A DNA stretch of 64,000 bases, from assembly GCA_000620185.1 (NCBI GenBank), contig KK211086.1, positions 841,331 to 905,330 on the forward strand. Direction: 5' to 3'. The translations under genes and the position numbers were made by a program. The notes beneath the pieces are model-generated. The model was not told the origin of the DNA and did not search any database. It saw nothing but the letters and a program-made list of their open reading frames with translations. Of this stretch, positions 17,124 to 25,907 are shown in pieces. The stretch is from Geodermatophilaceae bacterium URHB0062 (GTDB lineage Bacteria; Actinomycetota; Actinomycetes; Mycobacteriales; Geodermatophilaceae). The stretch's first letter is position 1, and every line of letters begins with the position of its first letter.

Positions 17124-18605
17124 ATGAGCAGCCTCTCCGAGCGACTGTCCCGTGGTTCGGCGTCCGGTCCGGAGCAGATCGCCCACATCCGCCGACTGGT
17201 CGCCGACTGGCAGTTGCTGGCCGACCTCGCCTTCGCCGACCTGACGCTCTGGGTGCCGCTCACCGGTGGCGGGTGGTGGTGTGTCGCGCAGGTCCGCCCG
17301 CTCACGGCGCCGACCAGCCGCCCCGAGGACCTCGTCGGCGTGGAGGCCGACGGGGCAGCTGTCGAGCCCTTCGAGGTCGCCCACCGCGAGGGCCGGCCGG
17401 TGACCGAGGGGGAGCCGGACTGGTCGGGCGCCGCACCCCGGCGCCGCGAGGTCATCCCCGTCCGCCACGAGGGCGTCGTGGTGGCGGTGCTCGCGAAGGA
17501 CACCAACCTGGCGGTCACCCGGTCGCCGTCGACCCTGGAGCTCACCTACCTCGACATCGCGGCCGACCTGTGCCTGATGGTGTCGGCGGGGACGTTCCCG
17601 CCGGACAAGCACCAGGACGCCGAGATGAGCCCCCGCGTCGGCGACGGCCTGGTCCGGCTCGACCGGTCCGGCCGCGCCACCTACGCCAGCCCCAACGCCC
17701 TCTCGGCCTATCGCCGGCTCGGGGTCGTCGGTGACCTGGTCGGGGCCGACCTGGCCGAGGTGACCCGGGCGACCGCGGCCGACCGGGTGGCGGGGGAGGC
17801 CGTCGCCGGTGGCATCGCGGCCGCCGCGGCGGGGCGCTACCCCGATCCCGGCGACGTGGAGGGAACGAGTGCGACCATGCTGGTCCGCGCGCTGCCGCTG
17901 CAGGCCCCGGGCGGGGAGGCCGGTGCGCTGCTGCTCGTGCGCGACGTCACCGACGTCCGCCGGCGGGATCGCGCGCTGCTCACCAAGGATGCGACGATCC
18001 GCGAGATCCACCACCGCGTGAAGAACAACCTGCAGACAGTCGCTGCCCTCCTGCGGCTGCAGGCGCGGCGGATGACCGAGCCCGCGGCCCGCGCGGCCCT
18101 CGAGGAGTCGGTGCGCCGGGTGGCGTCGATCGCCGTCGTCCACGAGACCCTGGCCGGCAGCCGGGAGGACGTGGTGGCCGTCGACGACGTCCTCGACCAG
18201 GTGCTCCCGATGCTCGGCGACCTGACGTCGGTGGGTCCGGCGGCGCGCACCCGGCGCAGCGGTTCGTTCGGCGAGCTCCCGGCGGCCGCGGCGACCCCTC
18301 TGGTGCTGGCGGTCACGGAGCTGCTGCACAACGCGGCCGAGCACGGCTTCCCCGACGGCGAGCCGGGCAGCATCGAGCTCCTGGCCGAGCGCTGCGGCGA
18401 CGACCTGGTGGTGCGCGTCCGGGACAACGGCAAGGGCCTTCCCGAGGGCTTCGACCCGGCGGCGAGCGACGGTCTCGGGCTGCAGATCGTGCGCACCCTC
18501 GTGGCCAGCGAGCTGGGCGGCAGCCTCGACATGGGGACGCCGGACGGTCAGGCGGGCACGGAGGTGGTACTCACCCTGCCCGGCGCGGGGCTGCCCCGGC
18601 GCTGA
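17124..18605 (+). CDS. pdtaS: Sensor histidine kinase PdtaS
   Basis: Cytosolic two-component kinase of 493 residues, the homologue of Rv3220c that phosphorylates the antiterminator PdtaR. About 1-150 is a GAF-like domain, about 170-280 a PAS domain (GLVRLDRSGRATYASPNALSAYRRLG), then the HisKA_2 box EIHHRVKNNLQTVAALLRLQARR (phospho-His about 297) and an HATPase_c with TELLHNAAEHGF, VRDNGKGLPEGF and GLGLQIVRTLV. No membrane helix. The partner PdtaR is not in the window. A perfect terminator follows the stop. Confidence 0.9.
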   Translation: MSSLSERLSRGSASGPEQIAHIRRLVADWQLLADLAFADLTLWVPLTGGGWWCVAQVRPLTAPTSRPEDLVGVEADGAAVEPFEVAHREGRPVTEGEPDWSGAAPRRREVIPVRHEGVVVAVLAKDTNLAVTRSPSTLELTYLDIAADLCLMVSAGTFPPDKHQDAEMSPRVGDGLVRLDRSGRATYASPNALSAYRRLGVVGDLVGADLAEVTRATAADRVAGEAVAGGIAAAAAGRYPDPGDVEGTSATMLVRALPLQAPGGEAGALLLVRDVTDVRRRDRALLTKDATIREIHHRVKNNLQTVAALLRLQARRMTEPAARAALEESVRRVASIAVVHETLAGSREDVVAVDDVLDQVLPMLGDLTSVGPAARTRRSGSFGELPAAAATPLVLAVTELLHNAAEHGFPDGEPGSIELLAERCGDDLVVRVRDNGKGLPEGFDPAASDGLGLQIVRTLVASELGGSLDMGTPDGQAGTEVVLTLPGAGLPRR

Positions 18606-18609
18606 CGTG

Positions 18610-18647
18610 CCGCGAGGCCGGTCCGGAACCCCGGACCGGCCTCGCGG
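18610..18647. terminator. Perfect 17-bp hairpin between pdtaS and whiB1
   Basis: The arm at 18610-18626 (CCGCGAGGCCGGTCCGG) is an exact reverse complement of 18631-18647, with loop AACC. Between convergent genes, no U-tract; by far the strongest simple hairpin in the window and probably a bidirectional terminator. Confidence 0.8.
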
Positions 18648-18726
18648 CGGTTCATTCGTGCGGCGTTGCGGGTGCGGCGTGGACCCAGTGGGGGCGCCGC
18701 ATGCTCCTCGCGGGAACGCCGGCTTC

Positions 18727-18978
18727 TCAGGCGGTGCGGACCCGAGTACGGGCCTGACGCCGCTTCAGGGCGCGCCGCTCGTCCTCGGACAGCCCGCCCC
18801 AGACGCCGGAGTCCTGGCCGGAGCTCAGGGCCCATTCCAGGCAGGCCTGGACGGCCGGGCAGCGCCGGCACACGGCCTTCGCCTGCTCGATCTGGACGAG
18901 GGCGGGGCCGGTCGTCCCGATGGGGAAGAACAGCTCGGGGTCCTCGTCCCGGCAGAGCGCGCGGTGGCGCCAGTCCAT
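18727..18978 (-). CDS. whiB1: WhiB1 iron-sulfur transcription factor
   Basis: 83-residue nitric-oxide-responsive Wbl protein that binds the primary sigma factor; essential in mycobacteria. The four [4Fe-4S] cysteines are C9, C37, C40 and C46 (CRRCPAVQAC), exactly the WhiB1 numbering, with DPELFFPIG at the N-terminus and the beta-turn GVWGGLSEDER. The C-terminus is basic (KRRQARTRVR). ATG 18978 has AAGGAG 9 nt upstream; a longer frame to 19053 is rejected. Synteny pdtaS-whiB1-lipid kinase matches Rv3220c-Rv3218. Confidence 0.95.
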   Translation of the reverse strand: MDWRHRALCRDEDPELFFPIGTTGPALVQIEQAKAVCRRCPAVQACLEWALSSGQDSGVWGGLSEDERRALKRRQARTRVRTA

Positions 18979-19317
18979 GGCTGTGTACTCCTTGGTGTCG
19001 TCTCGGTGGGTGGTGCTCAGTCGCCGGCCTCGACCGCGGTGCAGGGCCGACACCGGTTGCCCAGCGCTGGTGGCTCAGCGACTCATGCGTTGCTCACCGG
19101 CACGGTTTTGTTACCGGCAAGTTGCGTTCACTCGTGATGTTTTCACGCGGAGAACGCCTGTCAAGCGAATGGAGGTCGTCGTCGGACCCCTCGTGAGCAA
19201 CCTCACCACGGGCGTGCTAGGTGCGCCACTCGACGGAACCACACGCCGGTCGGAGACGTTGACAAGTGCGTCGCATCGTGCGTGAGGGAATGCGTCCCTG
19301 ATCGCTGAAGCGCCTGC
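18979..19317 (-). promoter_or_regulatory. 339-bp gene-free region upstream of whiB1
   Basis: No credible coding sequence. It is the least GC-rich stretch nearby around 19095-19165. On the minus strand TTGACA lies at 19164-19159, followed 17 nt later by AACATC at 19141-19136, a weak -10. A 5-5-5 palindrome CGTGA-TGTTT-TCACG at 19133-19147 overlaps that -10 and looks like a regulator site (CRP half-sites are TGTGA/TCACA with 6 nt between). A whiB1 transcript from here would have a leader of about 150 nt. Confidence 0.4.
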
Positions 19318-20277
19318 TCAGGCCACGACGCGGAGCGCTGCCGGCACGTGCCGCACGCGCAGCCCGGTCGCCGGCCCCAGGTGGTCCCCGTCGAGCTGCC
19401 ACCCGAGCGGCCGATCCGCCGTGAGCGTCAGTTCCTCGAGGTCGTGCCGGCGGTGCACGCTGCGACCCCGCGCGTCCGGTCGGCGCACGAGCGTCTGGCG
19501 CAGCGTCCGCAGCATGGCCACGGCGCCCGTGGGGCCCATCGCGAAGACGTCGAGCCCCGTGTCGAAGGAGGCCTCGGGCGAGGGGTTGACCGGGCGGGCG
19601 CCCAGGTACGTCCACGGGCTCACGTTCGAGACGAGGCAGAGGAACAGGTCCTCCAGCGCCGGCTCGCCGGGCATCCGGAGGGTCATCGCGGGCCGGCGGC
19701 GCTCGCGGCCGAGGAGGAAGGCGCTCACGGCCTCGCGCACGTAGAGCGCGCCACTCGACCGGCGGCCGCGCGCCCGCTGCGCCTCGACCCGCTCGATGAC
19801 CTCCGCGTCGAAGCCCAGCCCCGCCGTGAACACGAACCAGCGGGGCGGCGTCCAGTCGGTGCCGGTCGCCGTCCCGGGCGCGCTCGCGGTGCCCAGTGAG
19901 ATCAGTCGCGTGCGTCCGGCCCGCACCGAGTCGAGGATCTCCGCCGTCGCCGTCATCGGGTCCCGCGAGCGACCCAGGGCACGGGAGAACACGTTCGTCG
20001 AGCCGCCCGGCACGACGGCCAGCATCGGCAGGTGGGGAGCGGGGCCCTGCTCCAGCAGCCCGTTGACGACCTCGTTGACCGTGCCGTCGCCGCCCACGGC
20101 CACGACGAGGTCGACACCGTCGGCGACGGCCTGGGCGCCCAGGTCGCGCGCGTGCCCGCGATGACCGGTCTCGACGACGTCCACCTTGAGGTCGCCGGCC
20201 AGGGTGCTGACCAGGCCGTTCCGCATCGAAGCGGTGGTGCTCGTCGCCGTCGGGTTCACCACCACGAGCGTGCGCAT
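19318..20277 (-). CDS. Diacylglycerol/sphingosine kinase family lipid kinase
   Basis: 319 residues with the DAGK catalytic fold: TLVVVNPTATSTT at the N-terminus, LVVAVGGDGTVNEVVNGLL (GGDGT nucleotide loop, about residues 57-65), AVVPGGSTNVFSRALGRS, and a C-terminal beta domain. The actinobacterial member beside whiB1 (Rv3218) is conserved; lipid substrate unknown. Start ATG 20277; GTG/TTG codons further upstream add unaligned residues. Lies upstream of whiB1 on the same strand. Confidence 0.85.
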   Translation of the reverse strand: MRTLVVVNPTATSTTASMRNGLVSTLAGDLKVDVVETGHRGHARDLGAQAVADGVDLVVAVGGDGTVNEVVNGLLEQGPAPHLPMLAVVPGGSTNVFSRALGRSRDPMTATAEILDSVRAGRTRLISLGTASAPGTATGTDWTPPRWFVFTAGLGFDAEVIERVEAQRARGRRSSGALYVREAVSAFLLGRERRRPAMTLRMPGEPALEDLFLCLVSNVSPWTYLGARPVNPSPEASFDTGLDVFAMGPTGAVAMLRTLRQTLVRRPDARGRSVHRRHDLEELTLTADRPLGWQLDGDHLGPATGLRVRHVPAALRVVA

Positions 20278-20358
20278 GACCCTCAGGCTAGCCACGCGAT
20301 GCCTGATCCCCGCGCAACCAAGGCGGGACCTTCCCCCGTCCCGCGTAATCTCGCCGGC

Positions 20359-20838
20359 GTGACGCAGCAGGGGAGTGGGCCGCCGCGGGCGTCCCGGAGC
20401 TGGAGCGACCGGCTGTTCGGGGCGGCGGCACAGGCCCCGGCACCCCGTCCTCCCCGGGTCCGCACGGAGGCCCCCCGCTCGGTGCGCTGGGCCGCGATGG
20501 TGGTCGGCGTGGAGGCGGCGGCCCTCGCCGTCGGTGGGCTGGTGGTGCTCTACCTGACGCTCACGAGCACCGCCGACAGCGTGGCGAGCGCCCTCGCCCT
20601 TGTCGTTCTGGAGCTGGGCGGCGCGATCGCTCTCGCTGCGTGCGCGGTCGGTCTCTCGCGGGTGGCGGCGTGGGCCCGTGGTCCCGTCGTCGCCCTGCAG
20701 CTGCTGCTGGCGGCCCTGGCCTACACCGCCTTGCAGGCCGGTCAGCCGCTGGTCGCCGTCCCGGTCCTGGCGCTGGTCGCCGCGGAGCTGTACCTGCTGG
20801 CCACCCCCGAGGCGCGCCTGGCGTTCTACGACCGCTGA
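20359..20838 (+). CDS. Integral membrane protein (Rv3217c-like position)
   Basis: 159 residues. A cytoplasmic, Pro/Arg-rich N-terminus of about 45 residues (SWSDRLFGAAAQAPAPRPP) precedes four helices: WAAMVVGVEAAALAVGGLVVLYL, ALALVVLELGGAIALAACAVGLS, PVVALQLLLAALAYTALQ and VAVPVLALVAAELYLLA, ending in TPEARLAFYDR. Divergent from the lipid kinase. The position and shape match the conserved membrane protein next to Rv3218; function unknown. GTG 20359 is chosen over an upstream ATG in an unaligned stretch. Confidence 0.75.
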   Translation: MTQQGSGPPRASRSWSDRLFGAAAQAPAPRPPRVRTEAPRSVRWAAMVVGVEAAALAVGGLVVLYLTLTSTADSVASALALVVLELGGAIALAACAVGLSRVAAWARGPVVALQLLLAALAYTALQAGQPLVAVPVLALVAAELYLLATPEARLAFYDR

Positions 20839-20862
20839 CCGGTGACCCCGGACGCTCGCGCG

Positions 20863-21641
<779 letters not shown>

Positions 21642-21645
<4 letters not shown>

Positions 21646-22172
21646 GGAGCGGAGTCTGCCGGACGGCTCAGACCAGCCCGCCTACGGCTCGCGAGGGCGG
21701 CGCGGACGGCGAAGTCGGTGAGGGCGTCGTCGGTGAGGCGGAAGACCGTCCAGCCGTCCATCGGGACGGCGCCGGCCGCCTTGTAGAAGTCGATCGACGG
21801 GGTGTTCCAGTCGAGCACCGACCACTCCAGCCGCGAGTAGCCGCGCTCGACGCAGACGGCGGCCAGCGTGCGCAGGAGTTCCTTGCCCAGGCCGGCGCCG
21901 CGGTGCTGCGGCTGCACGTACAGGTCCTCGAGGTAGATGCCGTGCGTGCCGCGCCAGGTCGAGAAGTTCAGGAACCACAGGGCCATGCCGACGACCTCGC
22001 CGTCCTGCTCGGCGACGTGCCCGAACAGGGCGGGGGAGTCGCCGAAGAGGACGCCGGACAGCTGCTCCTCGGTGAGCCGGGCCTCGTGCAGCGACTTCTC
22101 GTAGTCGGCGAGCTCTCGGACCAGACCGACGACGGCGGGGACGTCGTCCGGGCGGATGGGCCGGACGGTCAC
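21642..22172 (-). CDS. GNAT family N-acetyltransferase (diamine-acetyltransferase-like)
   Basis: 176 residues: VTVRPIRPDDVPAVVGLVREL, ADYEKSLHEARLTEEQL, ALWFLNFSTWRGTHGIYLEDLYVQPQHRGAGLGKELL and WSVLDWNTPSIDFYKAAGA. The STWxGxxGIYLEDLYVxPxxRGxGxG wording is that of the spermidine/thialysine acetyltransferase group. The start GTG 22172 overlaps the pssA stop as GTGA, and the stop overlaps the HAD start as ATGA, so it is coupled at both ends. Confidence 0.82.
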
Positions 22173-22969
22173 AGCAGGACCTCCTTGAGCCGATCGGGCA
22201 GCAATCGGCCCAGCGGCGAGACGAGCGGGACGAGTACGGGAGCCAGCAGGTAGCCGTAGGCCAGCGCGATGCCGGTCCACACCGGGGTCACCACGAGCCC
22301 GATCACGATCACCACGGCAGCGATGACCAACCCGTACGGGCGGCTGCTCTTGGGGCTGACCAGCGACCGGAACGACCGGAAGCGGATGTTGGTCACCATC
22401 AGCAGCGCCGGGACGACGACCACGAGCAGCACCCACAGCCGGTCCCGGCCCTGCATCTGATCGCCGAATGCGAACACCGACGCGATCACCACGCCGGCCG
22501 CCCCCGGGCTGGGCATGCCGATGAAGTACCGCTTGTCGGCCGTGGGGTCGATGGTCGTGTTGAAGCGGGCGAGCCGGATGGCGGCGCAGGCCACCCAGAT
22601 GAAGCAGGCCACCCAGCCAAGCGGGTCCCATTCGTCGCGGCCCTGCGAGAACAGCGTGAAGGCCAGCAGCGAGGGCGCGAGGCCGAAGGAGACCAGGTCG
22701 GCCAGCGAGTCGAACTGCAGGCCGAACGGCGTGACGGCTCCGACCAGGCGAGCGACGGCGCCGTCGGTGATGTCGAAGACGACCGACAGACCGATCAGGA
22801 CAGCGGCGAGGTCGTAGTCACCCCGGATGGACACGAGGATCGCGAAGAAGCCGCAGAACATGTTGCCGAGGGTGAACAGGCTCGGCAGGGTCGCCAGCGC
22901 CCGGCGGCGGGTGCCGCGCACGGAGCCGCGGACGAACTCCACGGTGGCCGTGCGCCGTGTCGGTGGCAT
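22169..22969 (-). CDS. pssA: CDP-diacylglycerol--serine O-phosphatidyltransferase
   Basis: Makes phosphatidylserine from CDP-diacylglycerol and serine in the membrane. The CDP-alcohol phosphatidyltransferase motif DG-x2-AR-x8-G-x3-D-x3-D is intact (DGAVAR, then G, then FDSLAD). 266 residues with about eight membrane helices. A basic N-terminus MPPTRRTATVEFVRG precedes the first helix. Directly downstream of psd (14 nt), so the pair makes phosphatidylethanolamine. The frame is open upstream without a stop all the way into the SpoIIE phosphatase; ATG 22969 is nevertheless the family start. Confidence 0.9.
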   Translation of the reverse strand: MPPTRRTATVEFVRGSVRGTRRRALATLPSLFTLGNMFCGFFAILVSIRGDYDLAAVLIGLSVVFDITDGAVARLVGAVTPFGLQFDSLADLVSFGLAPSLLAFTLFSQGRDEWDPLGWVACFIWVACAAIRLARFNTTIDPTADKRYFIGMPSPGAAGVVIASVFAFGDQMQGRDRLWVLLVVVVPALLMVTNIRFRSFRSLVSPKSSRPYGLVIAAVVIVIGLVVTPVWTGIALAYGYLLAPVLVPLVSPLGRLLPDRLKEVLL

Positions 22970-22983
22970 CGGCGGGAGCCCCC

Positions 22984-23652
22984 TCAGTCGGCCGAGGGCC
23001 AGCGGGCGATGACGGTCTCCCCGCCGCGCACCCGCTGACCCGTGGAGACGAGGACCGTGCACTCGGGGGGCACGAAGACGTCCATCCGCGAGCCGAACTT
23101 CATCAATCCCATCCGCTGCCCGGTCGCCAGCCGCTGCCCGGGGCCGGTGCGGGTGACGATCCGGCGGGCGAGCACGCCGACCACCTGCCGGAAGACCACC
23201 GTGCGCGCGCTTGGATCCTCCCCGTCGCGGAGCCACAGCTCGCTGCGCTCGTTCCGGTGCGCGGACTCCTTGCGGTACGCAGCCAGGAAGCTGCCCTTTC
23301 GGTACGAGCTCTCGACGACCTCGCCGTGGTACGGGGAGCGGTTGACGTGCACGTCGACCACGGAGAGGAAGACACTGATCTGCTGCCACTCGCCTTCGGG
23401 CGCGACGCCGGGCTGCGGCTCTCCGGCGACCATCACGACGCCGTCGGCGGGGGAGAGGACGTCGTCGGCGGCCGCGGATTCGACGTCGCAACGCCGGTCC
23501 GGGTCGCGGAAGAACAACGCCATGTAGGCCGACAGCCCGAGGAACGGCGGCGCGAGCCACCGGGCCGCGGTCCGCCGTCCCGACGCCGCGGCCAGCGCCG
23601 CGGGAACCAGGGGTCCGGTGATGAAAGGCCACCCGGCCCGGTCGATGCGCAT
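22984..23652 (-). CDS. psd: Phosphatidylserine decarboxylase, archaetidylserine-type
   Basis: Converts phosphatidylserine to phosphatidylethanolamine. 222-residue proenzyme of the short type: DVLSPADGVVMVAGEPQP, ISVFLSVVDVHVNRSPYHGEVV and the autocleavage site GLMKFGSRMDVFVPP, where Gly-Ser is cut to give the pyruvoyl group. A hydrophobic N-terminus (WPFITGPLVPAALAA, FLGLSAYMALFF) anchors it. ATG 23652 is preferred to TTG 23661. The SpoIIE phosphatase frame runs through this gene out of frame. Confidence 0.9.
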   Translation of the reverse strand: MRIDRAGWPFITGPLVPAALAAASGRRTAARWLAPPFLGLSAYMALFFRDPDRRCDVESAAADDVLSPADGVVMVAGEPQPGVAPEGEWQQISVFLSVVDVHVNRSPYHGEVVESSYRKGSFLAAYRKESAHRNERSELWLRDGEDPSARTVVFRQVVGVLARRIVTRTGPGQRLATGQRMGLMKFGSRMDVFVPPECTVLVSTGQRVRGGETVIARWPSAD

Positions 23653-23662
23653 GGTGGCCAAA

Positions 23663-24925
23663 CGTTACCGGCCACCGTGTCGGAGCTTCGGACGTGCGGT
23701 CAGACCGGCCCCGAGGCGCGGCGGGTGTCGGCCCCTGCTCCGTCGTCCGATCGCGGCGCGGGCCGCCGTACCAGTCCAGGCACAGCATCGTCGCGTCGTC
23801 CCGCAGGTCGCCGCCGGTGGCCTTCAGGACGGCGGCACCGAGCTCGTGGACGACCTCCCGCGGGTGCAGGTCGGCGGTGCGGGCCAGGGCCGCCTCGACG
23901 TCGAGGGAGGCGGCGTTGCGCTCGAGCATGCCGTCGGTGAGGAAGATCAGCCGGTCGCCGGGCTCCAGCGGGAGCGCCTGGACGGTGAACGACTTGCCCG
24001 TGACGACGCCGAAGGGCGGCTCGATCATCAGGTCGACAGTCTCCACCCGGCCGTTCCGCAACCGCAGCGGCAGGGTGTGGCCGGCATTGACGATCACGGC
24101 CGCCCCGGCGGTGAGATCGATCCGCATGAGCTGCCCGGTGACGAACTGACCGTGCGCGGCGTGCTCGGTGAGCGCGGCATTGGCGTAGCGCGCCTGCTCG
24201 GCCAGGCCGAGGCCCTTCCGGCGAGCGTTCCGGAGCGCCCCGACCAGGAGGGTGGCCACCAGGGCGGCCGGCACCTGGTGACCGACGGCATCGGTGATGG
24301 ACAGCTGCAGGGCGGTGCGGTCCAGGGAGTAGTCGAAGGTGTCCCCGCCCACCTGGCTGGCCGGTTCCAGCCAGCCCGCCAGGGTGAACTGTCCGGCCTC
24401 GCACGTGTAGGCGGGTGGGAGCAGGCGCCGCTGGATCTCCGCGGCCAGGGCGAACGGGGTCGAGCGCTGACCCCACTCGAAGACGTCGGTGTGCCGCCGG
24501 GCGGCGATGAGGACGTAGGCGAGCGCGTGGGCAGCGCTCGCGACGTCGAGGATCTCGTCCTGGGAGGGGTAGCGCGGCAGGTCGAGCTCGAGCAGGCCGA
24601 TCGCGTCGCCGCGGTCGGTGACGGGCACCAGCAGGCGCGCGCCGTCCCCGATCGGCTCGACGTCGGGCCGCTGGGTGCGCAGGACCTGCTCGTAGCCGGT
24701 GCCCGGCAGCGGCAGTGTCTCGGCCTGCTCGGCGCCGTGCGTCCGCGCTCCCTCCACCGCCTTCGCGGAGGTGAGCCGCACGATGGCACGGCCGCTGAAG
24801 TCAGCGATGAGGAGAGCCACGGCTCGCGCGTCGACCATGCGCCCGAGCTCGGCCGCCACGACCTCCACGGCATCGATGGGAGCGGCTGCCTCGACCTTCT
24901 GCAGCAGCGCGCCGACGTCGATCAC
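23663..24925 (-). CDS. SpoIIE/RsbU-type PP2C phosphatase, no in-frame stop before pssA
   Basis: Stress or partner-switch phosphatase. About 15-150 is a GAF-like sensor (DARAVALLIADFSGRAIVRL); about 175-390 is the SpoIIE PP2C domain: FTLAGWLEPASQVGGDTFDYSL, LSITDAVGHQVPAALVATLL, INAGH-type VIVNAGHTLPLRLRNG, FLTDGMLERN and LRDDATMLCLDWYGG. Metal Asp positions are present. GTG 24925 has GGGAG 6 nt upstream. The end given here is arbitrary: the frame has no stop until the pssA stop at 22169 (918 codons). The other two frames would stop near 23700 and 23667, so a one-base indel in the unconserved tail would restore a normal end. Confidence 0.72.
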
Positions 24926-25061
24926 TGATTACTCCCGGTCGCGCACGGTGTGACCCTGGGCGCCTGCTCGGACGTCGCCGGGAGTTGTCGACGGGAAGAC
25001 AGGACGACGCTGCCGGGCCGCTCCCTCGGAGTGGCCCGGCAGCGTCAGGGGGACCGGGGTG

Positions 25062-25466
25062 CTAGGCCGCGGCCTTGGTCTCCCAGAAGATCTTGTCGAT
25101 CTCCGCGATGTAGTCCAGCAGCTTCTGGCCCTCGGCCGGATCCATGCTGCCCTTGCCGCCGGCTGCACCCGCCTGCTTGGTCGCCTTGTTGAACAGCTCG
25201 TGCAGCTGCGGGTACTTCTCGAAGTGCGGGGGCTTGAAGTAGTCGGTCCACAGCACCCACAGGTGGTGCTTGACCAGGTCGGCCCGCTGCTCCTTGATCA
25301 GGATGGCGCGGGTGCGGAAGACCGGGTCCTCGTTGGCCTGGTACTTCTCCTGGATGGCCTTGACGGACTCCGCCTCGATGCGGGCCTGAGCCGGGTCGTA
25401 GACGCCGCAGGGGAGGTCGCAGTGCGCGGTGGCCTCGACGGCGGAGAACATGCGGGGAAAACGCAC
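25062..25466 (-). CDS. sodN: Nickel superoxide dismutase
   Basis: Dismutes superoxide with a Ni(II/III) centre; cytoplasmic homohexamer in known cases. 134 residues: a 14-residue pro-sequence MRFPRMFSAVEATA, then the Ni-hook HCDLPCGVYDPAQARIEAE. After cleavage the ligands are His1, Cys2 and Cys6 of the mature chain. The rest (KAIQEKYQANEDPVFRTRA, HHLWVLWTDYFKP) is the four-helix NiSOD body. ATG 25466 follows CCGGAGGTAC. The maturation protease sodX is divergent, 51 bp away, so both promoters share that short gap. Confidence 0.95.
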   Translation of the reverse strand: MRFPRMFSAVEATAHCDLPCGVYDPAQARIEAESVKAIQEKYQANEDPVFRTRAILIKEQRADLVKHHLWVLWTDYFKPPHFEKYPQLHELFNKATKQAGAAGGKGSMDPAEGQKLLDYIAEIDKIFWETKAAA

Positions 25467-25517
25467 GGATGTACCTCCGGATGTCGTGAAATCGGGTCGT
25501 CTGCGACCCTACTCGTG

Positions 25518-25874
25518 GTGATCGCGAGCGACAGCGGGAGCGGTGTGGCCCCTCTCCCGAGCGCCTGGGCGATGGCGCGCGTCACCGGCCCCTCGATGTC
25601 ACCGACCGTGCGACACGGCGACCGGCTGCTGGTCCGGCGGGTCGACGACGCGGGCACGGTCCGGCCCGGCGACGTCGTCCTCGCCCGGTTCCCGTCCCGG
25701 CCCGACCTGCTCGTGGTCAAGCGGGTGCGCCGGGCTGTTCCGGGCGGGCACTGGGTCGAGGGGGACAACCCGCTCGTCACCGACGACAGCCGCGTCTTCG
25801 GAACGGCGGTCGTCGTCGGCCGCGTGGTGGCACGGATCAGCCCGCGACCCGGACGGCTCCCACCGGCTCGGTGA
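25518..25874 (+). CDS. sodX: NiSOD maturation protease, signal-peptidase (S24/S26) type
   Basis: Removes the NiSOD pro-sequence so that the Ni-hook histidine becomes N-terminal. The Ser-Lys dyad of the S26 fold is present: RVTGPSMSPTVRHGDRLLV (Ser about 26) and LLVVKRVRR (Lys about 68), with GDNPLVTDDSRVFG later. At 118 residues it is normal for SodX. Start uncertain among GTG 25515, GTG 25518 and ATG 25572; all keep the catalytic part. No clear membrane anchor. Confidence 0.85.
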   Translation: MIASDSGSGVAPLPSAWAMARVTGPSMSPTVRHGDRLLVRRVDDAGTVRPGDVVLARFPSRPDLLVVKRVRRAVPGGHWVEGDNPLVTDDSRVFGTAVVVGRVVARISPRPGRLPPAR

Positions 25875-25907
25875 CCGGACTGACCAGGCGATTAGGCTGC
25901 CGTGTCC

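Noticed and set aside
18979-19053. N-terminal extension of WhiB1
   Set aside because: Family starts at MDWRHRALC, and AAGGAG is placed for ATG 18978.
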